64,000 nucleotides of DNA from Aquimarina sp. RZ0 (GTDB taxonomy: Bacteria; Bacteroidota; Bacteroidia; Flavobacteriales; Flavobacteriaceae): NCBI RefSeq assembly GCF_008370685.1, contig NZ_VTZU01000024.1:1-64000 (forward strand), given 5' to 3'. The position numbers were made by a program, and so were the translations under genes. Below the pieces are notes generated by a model, which saw only the letters and a program-made list of their open reading frames with translations, did no database searches and had not been told where the DNA came from. Numbering within the stretch: position 1 is the first letter of the stretch; each line of letters opens with the position of its first letter. Of the stretch, positions 29,701 through 36,661 are shown in pieces.

Positions 29701-30127
29701 CATGATTTACATCTGCAAAAGTGACCCCGTTAGACCAATTTTTATTGGTGTTGATGTTTGCCGTTGCGCTAATGTCTTCAAATACTAGGTTCCCTCTGTT
29801 TATGTAGAGTTTGTTGGGGACTTGATTACCACAGAAAAATATATCTTTTAAGCCGTCATTGTTAATATCTTCGATACCTACTCCAGCACCATTATAAAAG
29901 AAATCAAAATCAAATAAATTAGATTTTGTGGTAATAGTATCTAGAATGGTATTTTTAAAATATAAATTACTGATTGCGGGAGAAACTTTTTTAAAGTATT
30001 GTTGAGAATATTCTTGGTTTACTTTTTTTTCAGTAGTTTCTTTATGGATTTTTTTTGCGCTTGATTTCTCTTTACAAGAATAAAGTATAAGAAGTATGCT
30101 TAGGGATATAAAAAATAACTTATTCAT
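26759..30127 (-). CDS. large FG-GAP/VCBS-repeat lipoprotein with ASPIC/UnbV domain
   Basis: 1122 residues, lipobox at Cys18 (LLILYSC), so surface or periplasmic lipoprotein. Two sets of FG-GAP/VCBS blades carry calcium-type loops, such as DINNDGLKDIF, DVNHDGWMDIY and DFDKDGDLDCI in the first half and DVNGDNKEDLY, DFDSDGDTDIY and DFNNDGWQDFI in the second. They probably form two beta-propellers. Between them (about 560-640) is an ASPIC/UnbV-type domain (VHFGLGKTAFVDTLKITW). Proteins of this build are often encoded beside SusC/SusD pairs in Bacteroidota and may bind or process a glycan or peptide substrate. That role is inferred. Here it sits between two pairs. Confidence 0.87.
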   Translation of the reverse strand: MNKLFFISLSILLILYSCKEKSSAKKIHKETTEKKVNQEYSQQYFKKVSPAISNLYFKNTILDTITTKSNLFDFDFFYNGAGVGIEDINNDGLKDIFFCGNQVPNKLYINRGNLVFEDISATANINTNKNWSNGVTFADVNHDGWMDIYISQGGPKKEGLRKNMLLINQKDLTFEEKASEYGLDDQGISTQSAFFDFDKDGDLDCIVMNENEYFGFDPVTFYNTLKDESKRIKSSCHLYQNTNGKFINITKKAGLLQPSFGLGLCVSDINNDGWLDIYIANDYYVPDALYINNRNNTFTDQIKHYTNQVSFYGMGVDIADINNDNLKDIFVLDMASSDHVRSKTLMASMNVKKFDLLTNKLNLQNQYMFNSLQLNTGNNTFHNIAQHTGLSKTDWSWAGLIFDFNNDQNDDIYVTNGYRKYALDNDIRTLIHKARKYYKGNVPFDVKKEIYNRLPSEKLPNILFKNNGDLNFEDITATTQLNEPSFSNGAAYSDLDNDGDLEIIVNNIDGESFLYKNLSIENNQGNFLKINTIGRTSEDFAKITLYYKNIIKTKESKRVRGYLSSVDKTVHFGLGKTAFVDTLKITWLSGKQEMQYNVKANTTITVSEKNAFSNIKSDSKNKTHLLKKVKNFVNAKHIENDYNDFENEILLPYKQSTLGPYMAKGDVNGDNKEDLYIGGASGQAGQLFIQTTQGFKKSNTDLFSRDAKFEDMEALFFDFDSDGDTDIYVVSGGNEFKENSKLLKDRLYINDGNANFTKHPFSDNNPNFSGKTIAKIDFDNDGDFDLILGNRIISQKYPISESSIIYENVHGTLKNVTKQIAPSFENFGIVNKVIATDFNNDGWQDFIAVGEWTSIGLFKNEKGIFKNISNKSNLDNEKGWWFSITETDVNNDGNKDYIVGNIGLNFKFKATKQKPLRVYADDFDSNGTHDIVISYKYNGNFVPARGRECSSQQMPFIAKKIPTYQEFANADLKQIYGDKINTAYQREANEFNSILLLNKGDEDFEKILLPKMAQTLPILDSESYDFNADGYEDICIAGTIYNTEVETPRLDNAFGLILLSNNKNGYTVLEPDKTGFYIDGNAKSIEFISRNNKKFLLIGINDSNIETFKLAKPDKFYNNQAP

Positions 30128-30175
30128 ATAGTTTAAGTGTTTTTTAATGACTTGTTAAGAATATAAGGACCACTT

Positions 30176-30477
30176 TACTTTTGTATTTGCTATGGTCAGA
30201 TTATAAGAATTTCCAAGTCTGACTAAATGGGGGTGAAAATATATTTCTTATTTAAAAATACTAAAATAAAAAGTAGCAATTTTTTGTTTTGGAAAAAAGA
30301 GAATTAATAAATAGCCTGATTCACAGCTTCTTTTTATTTTGAATATAAACGGGAAAGTGCAAATTTTAATGGGTAATTTAAAAATCAGAAATTGTATAAG
30401 CCAAATCAAAAGACAATTATTAATGGATGAGTACGGTGTTTAAATAAAAAAGGTTTCTACACGTAGAAACCTTTTTT
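30176..30477 (+). ncRNA. candidate intergenic small RNA on the plus strand
   Basis: The gap between two minus-strand genes has a plus-strand promoter of good quality: TTG (30152-30154), 21 bp, TACTTTTG (30176-30183). It ends in a strong bidirectional terminator at 30446-30477. No frame of note lies between. A hairpin GTCAGA...TCTGAC is visible at about 30194-30224. A transcript of roughly 280 nt is predicted. This is inference from signals only. Confidence 0.3.
30446..30477. terminator. bidirectional intrinsic terminator of susC-susD pair 2 operon
   Basis: An AAAAAAGGTTTCTA/TAGAAACCTTTTTT stem-loop with loop CACG, having T-runs on both strands. On the minus strand it lies 18 bp beyond the stop of the lipoprotein gene ending at 30496. 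Confidence 0.85.
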
Positions 30478-30495
30478 ATCATTACAAGCTTTTGA

Positions 30496-31383
30496 TTATA
30501 AGCAAATATTTAAAAATATTTCACCAACTGTTGGACTAGGTCCATCTGCTGCTGCTTCCAGTGGGTCTGAACCGTCAAGAGCATTATATTCTATAGAGTA
30601 AGAATTATCTCCTTCAGAATTTCCGGCAGTATATGTAAATACTAAATCGGTAGTTCCATTAGGAACCATTATTACATGTTGGATTTCTTCACCATCATCT
30701 AGAGTGAAGTCCTGACTCACGCCGTCAATAGTTACTGTAATGAATGCGCCATCCCAGCCATCCTCTTCGCTATCGGTTAAGTTTAAAGTATACTCTCCAG
30801 TAAAAGGTACTATGGGAACACATTGTAAGGTGACATTGTATATAAAAGGAGAAGAGAAAAAAGAACCTCCAGAAACGGTACCTCCTAAGTTATTGTTAGA
30901 AAATATTCTTCCATCGGTTAATTCTAATTCAAAACGAAAACTAAATACATCACCACCATTGAACTCACCAGGATTTAATCCATTAATAGCGAGTGCTTCT
31001 GCAAGTGTTGATGAGAAATCCAATCTTGGAAGATCAAAATCAGAAACAGTTAAACCTGCTCCTGTTTCGGTTAGAATCAGTACTTCAGGTTTGCTATTGT
31101 CTGTACCATCATCGAGATTATCTGTAAAGCTTTGGTATAGTCTAATTTCAGAGATCAAACCACCATTTTGTGCATCTTGTTCTTCTAAAGCTACATCAAA
31201 TACAAATCGGGTGTCGTTTGGATCAAAAAAGTTAAATGTATTTGTCGAGCTAATGGTTCTTAAAACAGCTCCATTAGTTACTCCTTCTAGAATACCATCA
31301 ACGGTTTTATCATCCGTGCTGCACGATTGCATCATATAGAATGCAAGTAGGAGTACAGTGAATTTATTTATATATTTTTTCAT
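30496..31383 (-). CDS. lipoprotein, third gene of susC-susD pair 2 operon
   Basis: 295 residues, lipobox at Cys21 (YMMQSC) followed by STDDK. The first part is a beta-rich domain with acidic loops (FNFFDPNDTRFVFDVALE split by loops). The last 100 residues contain YTLNLTDSEEDGWDGAFITV, a DxxxDGWxGA motif seen in secreted Bacteroidota adhesion or binding domains. Position directly after susD (19 bp) suggests a SusE/F-like accessory surface binding protein. This is by context, not by a recognised family match. The operon terminator follows. Confidence 0.75.
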   Translation of the reverse strand: MKKYINKFTVLLLAFYMMQSCSTDDKTVDGILEGVTNGAVLRTISSTNTFNFFDPNDTRFVFDVALEEQDAQNGGLISEIRLYQSFTDNLDDGTDNSKPEVLILTETGAGLTVSDFDLPRLDFSSTLAEALAINGLNPGEFNGGDVFSFRFELELTDGRIFSNNNLGGTVSGGSFFSSPFIYNVTLQCVPIVPFTGEYTLNLTDSEEDGWDGAFITVTIDGVSQDFTLDDGEEIQHVIMVPNGTTDLVFTYTAGNSEGDNSYSIEYNALDGSDPLEAAADGPSPTVGEIFLNICL

Positions 31384-31402
31384 GAGAAATATCTTTTAGT
31401 TT

Positions 31403-33136
31403 TTAATTTGCTACCGGAGCACTAGGGTTATTGTCCCAGAATACAGGTTGCGCCTGATCTGCTTTTTGGCTAATACTAGCATTAGTGTTTACCTCATTTG
31501 CTGGGTAAAATAAAGATCTGATAAAAGTGCCCGGACTTGGATTTAAATTAGGCTGAAGCGTGGTTGGATATCCAGTTCTTCTATAAAAATTATAAGACTC
31601 AATTCCATTACCAAATACTGCGATAAAGTATTGTTCTCCCAAAATATCCCACTTTCCTTCAATATCCGCTGCATCAAAATCAGATTCAATACTTGAAATA
31701 AAATTGGTAACATCAGTACTTGAAGGTTCAAATGAAGTATCAGCAGAGGTGTCCAGACTGGCAAAACTTTGAACTTTGGCAATAGATTTTGTTATCCCTG
31801 CTGACATAAAAGTTCTGGCACTACCTACATCACCATTTACCATAGCTATTTCTGCCTGCATAAAATCTATCCAAGCTGCTGTTAAAATAGGAGTGATCCC
31901 TGCACCACCACCGCCAGAACCAACAGCAACACCAGCATTGTCTGGATCTGTATTAAATCGATCATCATCAAATTTTCCGCCAACAGGGTAGACACCAAAG
32001 GTAGTGCGTAAAAAACCATCAGGTGGTATACCTGCAATATCTGCATGATCTCTTCCCCAATATCCATCTTCTAAAAAACAAAATGTAAACCCTCCTGCGA
32101 CATAATGTGCAGGGGCACTTTGTAAAGAACATTGTAGGGTTTCTTCATTTGGAGGTATTCCCATTGCACCTGGCACAGTACCAGTTTGTCTATAAAAATA
32201 GTAACGAATCCTGGGGTCAGAAGAGGTATTCATTTTGTTCATCAACCAGTTGGACATATAATCACCAGCTCCACTGGCAGTATAATTTAGACCATATCTG
32301 GGATGTCTGGTATCAGGTTGAGAAGCACTTGTGGCAGGCCAGTTAAACTGAAAATCATCTGTTGTATCAATAATGTAATCTCCAGAATCTAGTATAGTCG
32401 TAATATTGGCTATAGCGGTAGGGTCTACCAAACGTCTTTGGTTATATAAGCGCATCTTAAGGGTATTAACAGCTTTAACCCATTTTTCGTAGTCATCTCC
32501 ATAAAAGAAAATCGTTGAAGGTTCAAGATCTGAAACTACATCATTTTCAAAATTAACGATAGCATTATCTAAAAGGATCAGTGCGGCATCATAAATAGAG
32601 GCACCGCTTTCTAGGGCAGGATTAAGGTTATTCGATGCTGATATTGCTTCGGTATATGGGATATCTCCGTAGAAATCTACCATAGATGTCATTACGTAGG
32701 CTTCAATAAACTGTGCAATAGCGATATGACGAATTTGCCCATTTGCTTCAGCGAGAGGTACCATAGATCTAATATCTGCCAAAATACCTTGATAGGCATT
32801 TACCCATTCATCATCAGAGTCACTACCTAGATAGGCGTTATTGTATTGATTGCTAGATGTTAAAGCTGTAAGCCTGGTTAGTTGCGAACCAAAGAGCGAT
32901 AAACCGTCTCCATTTGTGTTTCCTCCTGTTACCCAATTATCATTTGGATCGAAATCTGCATCACCCTCTATTTGTCTGACAAAATCTTCTTGAATCGAGG
33001 TTAAAAATAAATCTACACTAGCTTGATCCGGAGTTAAGAAATTTGGATCTTCTGTAAGATCTAATTCAAGTGTTTCACAAGAAAAAACCAGAAGGAGACC
33101 TGTAACTAGTAATGTATATATATAAGTATTTTTCAT
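31403..33136 (-). CDS. SusD/RagB-like lipoprotein, SusD-like_2 type (pair 2)
   Basis: 577 residues, lipobox ending at Cys20 (LLVFSC). SusD features include FVRQIEGDADFDPN, HIAIAQFIEAYVMTSMVDFYGDIPYTEAIS (split over two helices), KWVKAVNTLKMRLYNQR and WIDFMQAEIAMVNGD, followed by a C-terminal region with YNFYRRTGYP and a closing PVFWDNN. It is longer than the pair 1 partner. It would bind substrate at the surface and cap the adjacent SusC. It starts 17 bp after the susC stop. Confidence 0.9.
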   Translation of the reverse strand: MKNTYIYTLLVTGLLLVFSCETLELDLTEDPNFLTPDQASVDLFLTSIQEDFVRQIEGDADFDPNDNWVTGGNTNGDGLSLFGSQLTRLTALTSSNQYNNAYLGSDSDDEWVNAYQGILADIRSMVPLAEANGQIRHIAIAQFIEAYVMTSMVDFYGDIPYTEAISASNNLNPALESGASIYDAALILLDNAIVNFENDVVSDLEPSTIFFYGDDYEKWVKAVNTLKMRLYNQRRLVDPTAIANITTILDSGDYIIDTTDDFQFNWPATSASQPDTRHPRYGLNYTASGAGDYMSNWLMNKMNTSSDPRIRYYFYRQTGTVPGAMGIPPNEETLQCSLQSAPAHYVAGGFTFCFLEDGYWGRDHADIAGIPPDGFLRTTFGVYPVGGKFDDDRFNTDPDNAGVAVGSGGGGAGITPILTAAWIDFMQAEIAMVNGDVGSARTFMSAGITKSIAKVQSFASLDTSADTSFEPSSTDVTNFISSIESDFDAADIEGKWDILGEQYFIAVFGNGIESYNFYRRTGYPTTLQPNLNPSPGTFIRSLFYPANEVNTNASISQKADQAQPVFWDNNPSAPVAN

Positions 33137-33153
33137 TTTTCTAAATTATAAAA

Positions 33154-36100
33154 TTAAAATGTAGCCTTTACGCTAAATCCATATCTTCTGGCACTAGGAC
33201 CATTTATAAAATCAAAACCAAATCCGTTTCCTACACCGGTTCCGGAAGTATTTGGGTCAAAATTTGCGCCGTCTGGAGTATTTATGGCATCGTACCATAG
33301 ATTGTTGCCAGATGCGGTGATTGATACGGAGCCAAAAGGTGTTTTTTCTAAGTATTTTTTAGGAAAAGTATATCCGAGCGAAACTTCTTGTAACCTAATT
33401 AATGTTGCGTCATATACTTGATTTTCATTTGGACCAAATAAAACATTACTAAAATAAAAATCAGAATTATTTATTTGTATATTATTTGGATTCCCGTTTG
33501 TGTCAACTCCTGGTAAAATAAAAGTATTCTCTCGATCTAATGTTTCCACAATAAGACCTCGTCCTAATAAAGTTGATATAGTACTTGAATAAATATCACC
33601 ACCTTTTGTGTAATTAAGCTGTACTCCCAAGGAGAAATTTTTGTAAGAAAAGGTGTTTTTAATATTCATAACATAATCTGGGTTAGGGTCACCGATAATG
33701 CCATCTTCTGGATCCTGAACATAAAAACCATCAGAACCAACTACCAAATTACCATCATCATCTCTTAATATTCTGGAACCAAAAAGAACACCAAGAGGTT
33801 CTCCTTTTATAGCTGCATTTCCAAGGTTAGAAAAACCAGAGTAAACAATTAAATCTGTGTCTAAACCTAAATCAGTCACTTCAGATCTGTAAGTTGTAAA
33901 ATTCAGGTTGGCATCCCAATTAAATCCATCACTTTCGGTGCTTTGAAATAAATTAATTCCTAAATCTAATTCAAGCCCTCTATTTTGGATTTCACCAATA
34001 TTTGTTCTTGTGGTAGTGCTACCAGTTGATGGTCCTAAAGGTCTGTTGATAATTAAATCTTCAGTGATTCTTGAGTATAAAGATAAATCTACAGAAATTT
34101 TATTTTTCCAAAATTTAGCTTCCATACCGATTTCGTACTCTGTTAGTAATTCTGGTTTTAGATCTGGGTTGCCTAAAACATTACTTGTAGTATTAGATAC
34201 CACATTAGAACCTCCATCCTGAAAATCTTGAGTATCCAATGATAATGTGTTAGCAATAGGGAATCCAGGATCTCCAAAACTTGCTGACGTTCCATATCCT
34301 GCTCTTAGTTTTAAGTAGTTAACAATATCTGATTTCATATCAACAAAAGCAGCTGTTGGTAAAAAAGAAATGCTGGCACTTGGATAAAAAATAGATCTGT
34401 TATCACTTTCAAAATTGGATACCCAATCATTCCTTCCTGCCAGCGTTAAGAATAGGTAATTGTCATAATCAAACGCTGCCTGTCCATAAACCCCTACAAT
34501 GTTTCTTTCAAAAAATTGTTGTATTTCATTTTGTCTTAAAAAGTTAAAGTGTCTTAAAACACCAAATGATTGCTGTCCATCACTGGAAGTACCATTTTGA
34601 TCAAAAATTAAATTTCTTGTAGTAGCACCAACACTAAAATTAGCCCCTATTTTTTCACTTAATTGAGAATTCCCAGTTAGTGCTATATTATGATCATAGA
34701 TAGAATTTAGATTATTCCAGGTTTCGTAAAAACCGCTGGCTAATCGCACATCACCACTATTACTGTTTACTCCACCCTTATTCTGAAAGTTTACATTACT
34801 CTCATTATAGACGTCAATACCAGCACGATAAAAAATATTCAAATTATCATTAAAATTATACTGTAACGTAGCATTACCAAAAACACGATTCGTTAATTGG
34901 GACGTTTGTGCATTATTTAATGTCCATAAAGGATGTTGAATGCTATTATTTTGTCTATAGTAAACACTACCACCGGTTACAGGATCCTGAAAAGGTAGCC
35001 CTTGTATATCAATGCTTCGAGGAGTAAACCATAAGTCACCAAAAATAGAAGAACCGGTACCTGTGGCTCCATTACCTTGACTTAAAGCAACAGGAGGGGA
35101 AACAAAATTCGTTCTGGCAAAATTTAAAGTTCCACTTATTGTGAACTTATTGCTAAGTTTTGCACGGCCTCCTATACCCAAGGTGTTACGCCCTAATTTA
35201 TTTCCAGGAGTAAAACCTTTATCATCCAGATGACCATAATTTATATTATATGAAATATTCCCATTGTCTGAAACACCTCTTAAATTTGCAGAAACCGAAG
35301 CGGCGCCACCAATTCTAAAAAAATCTTTTACACTATCATATGGTCTCCAATCATAGCGTGCTCCTTGAAATTCGGGAAAAGCTGCCTGGATTGCTGGAGT
35401 AGAGGTAGAATATGGATGAGGAAGTGTTCCGTTTTCATCAATAGAAGAGCTATTACCAAAACCAGAAACTCCATCTTCTCTAAAACTAGGTCCCCAGTTA
35501 CTGAAAAACCATCCAAAGGATTGATCAAAACCATTACCAAACTCATCTTGATAATCAGGTAGAGAAGCTATTTCAGTAAAAAAATAGGAAGAAGCAACAG
35601 TAACTTCCATTTTCTTTTGAGCATTTCCGGAGGCACCAGATTTGGTAGTTATCAAGACTACACCATTTCTACCGTCACTTCCGTATAAAGTAGAAGCAGC
35701 CAGACCTTTTAATACGCTAACACTTTCAATACTGTTAGGATCTAAATCTAAAAACCTACTGGATCCATTATTACCATTAACAAAGTCATTTCGAGATCCT
35801 TGTCGTCCAGACGGGTTTGTGTCAGTGCTAAACGGCACACCATCTACTATAAATAACGCTTGATTACTTGAACTGAATGAGTTCTGTCCTCTAATCACAA
35901 TATTAGTACCAGACCCTGTAAGACCACTTTGTTGTGTGATCTGTACCCCGGCAGCTTTGCCCAATAGCACTCTTCCGATGTCGCCTTCAGAACGTTGCTC
36001 GATTTCTTGACTTTTAATTTCGCTTACAGCATACCCCAGAGATTTTTTTTCTCTTTTAATACCTTGCGCAGTCACAATTACTTCTTCTAATTGAGCGGTA

Positions 36101-36393
36101 GAAGCTTCTAATTGAATGTCAATAGTATTCCCAGCTCCCACAGGTACTTCTTTATCTGAAAAGCCAAGGTAGCTAAAAAGAAGAGTACTACCCTGAGCTG
36201 CATTTATGGAGTATAGTCCATCAAAATCAGTCTGTGTACCATTGCTGGTGTTTTTTACTACAATGTTTACTCCTGGTAGAGGTAAACCTTGATCATCAGT
36301 AACTTTTCCAGTTATTGTTTTTTCTTGCGCAAACGAAATTTGCACGACTAATGCTAGGAACAGCATTAGAATTCGCTTTTTTGGTGATTTCAT
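33154..36393 (-). CDS. SusC/RagA-family TonB-linked outer-membrane transporter (pair 2)
   Basis: 1079 residues with signal peptide to FAQ (residue 23), carboxypeptidase-regulatory-like domain (ITGKVTDDQGLPLPGVNIVVK), SusC plug signature (LFIVDGVPFSTDT, SVSVLKGLAASTLYGSDGRNG, about 180-250) and a barrel ending in ATF. It transports an unknown substrate with its SusD partner. Its promoter is preceded by repeated operator-like sites and an 11-bp tandem array. The N-terminal domain is closely similar to that of pair 1, while the barrels differ, so the two systems probably take up different substrates. Confidence 0.94.
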   Translation of the reverse strand: MKSPKKRILMLFLALVVQISFAQEKTITGKVTDDQGLPLPGVNIVVKNTSNGTQTDFDGLYSINAAQGSTLLFSYLGFSDKEVPVGAGNTIDIQLEASTAQLEEVIVTAQGIKREKKSLGYAVSEIKSQEIEQRSEGDIGRVLLGKAAGVQITQQSGLTGSGTNIVIRGQNSFSSSNQALFIVDGVPFSTDTNPSGRQGSRNDFVNGNNGSSRFLDLDPNSIESVSVLKGLAASTLYGSDGRNGVVLITTKSGASGNAQKKMEVTVASSYFFTEIASLPDYQDEFGNGFDQSFGWFFSNWGPSFREDGVSGFGNSSSIDENGTLPHPYSTSTPAIQAAFPEFQGARYDWRPYDSVKDFFRIGGAASVSANLRGVSDNGNISYNINYGHLDDKGFTPGNKLGRNTLGIGGRAKLSNKFTISGTLNFARTNFVSPPVALSQGNGATGTGSSIFGDLWFTPRSIDIQGLPFQDPVTGGSVYYRQNNSIQHPLWTLNNAQTSQLTNRVFGNATLQYNFNDNLNIFYRAGIDVYNESNVNFQNKGGVNSNSGDVRLASGFYETWNNLNSIYDHNIALTGNSQLSEKIGANFSVGATTRNLIFDQNGTSSDGQQSFGVLRHFNFLRQNEIQQFFERNIVGVYGQAAFDYDNYLFLTLAGRNDWVSNFESDNRSIFYPSASISFLPTAAFVDMKSDIVNYLKLRAGYGTSASFGDPGFPIANTLSLDTQDFQDGGSNVVSNTTSNVLGNPDLKPELLTEYEIGMEAKFWKNKISVDLSLYSRITEDLIINRPLGPSTGSTTTRTNIGEIQNRGLELDLGINLFQSTESDGFNWDANLNFTTYRSEVTDLGLDTDLIVYSGFSNLGNAAIKGEPLGVLFGSRILRDDDGNLVVGSDGFYVQDPEDGIIGDPNPDYVMNIKNTFSYKNFSLGVQLNYTKGGDIYSSTISTLLGRGLIVETLDRENTFILPGVDTNGNPNNIQINNSDFYFSNVLFGPNENQVYDATLIRLQEVSLGYTFPKKYLEKTPFGSVSITASGNNLWYDAINTPDGANFDPNTSGTGVGNGFGFDFINGPSARRYGFSVKATF

Positions 36394-36410
36394 TATTGTT
36401 TTAATTATTA

Positions 36411-36455
36411 GAATTAGCCAATTTCAAAAGTCCGTAAAATTTTCTTAAAATACAA
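36411..36455 (-). promoter_or_regulatory. promoter and leader start of susC pair 2
   Basis: On the minus strand: TTG (36453-36455), 20-bp spacer, GACTTTTG (36425-36432), four bases, TGGCTAATTC (36411-36420), then 17 bases to the start codon. The spacings equal those of the other susC promoter. Only the first base of the -7 box departs from TAnnTTTG. Confidence 0.6.
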
Positions 36456-36468
36456 TATTATTGTAAGT

Positions 36469-36526
36469 AAATTACGGTTTTTGATGAAAATAAATCAAAT
36501 AAATTACGGTTTTACCGTAATTTATT
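36469..36526. promoter_or_regulatory. repeated AAATTACGGT sites upstream of the susC promoter
   Basis: AAATTACGGT occurs directly at 36469-36478 and 36501-36510 and inverted at 36514-36523. The last two form a 13-bp perfect inverted repeat (36498-36526) with a 3-nt loop. They sit 14-70 bp upstream of the -33 element. The inverted pair may be an operator, or the terminator of the Omp85-like gene upstream, though it has no clean U-tract. Confidence 0.45.
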
Positions 36527-36542
36527 GTGAATCATTCAATGA

Positions 36543-36661
36543 GAAACGTGCTAGAAACGTGCTAGAAACGTGCTAGAAACGTGCTAGAAACGTGCTAGAA
36601 ACGTGCTAGAAACGTGCTAGAAACGTGCTAGAAACGTGCTAGAAACGTGCTAGAAACGTGC
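36543..36661. repeat. 11-bp tandem repeat array, eleven copies
   Basis: The unit GAAACGTGCTA is repeated without a single mismatch from 36543; the eleventh copy breaks off after nine bases. On the minus strand the first unit encodes the last residues and the stop codon (GCA CGT TTC TAG) of the upstream Omp85-like gene. The other copies lie beyond the stop. Confidence 0.95.

Noticed and set aside
30740..31339. Long plus-strand open frame of 199 codons opposite the lipoprotein gene
   Set aside because: It is a shadow of the minus-strand gene, which has a signal peptide, lipobox, operon position and terminator. The shadow protein is Ser/Pro-rich without features.
36543..36661. CRISPR-like reading of the 11-bp array
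   Set aside because: Units are contiguous, 11 bp long and have no spacers; no cas gene is nearby. It is a simple tandem repeat.
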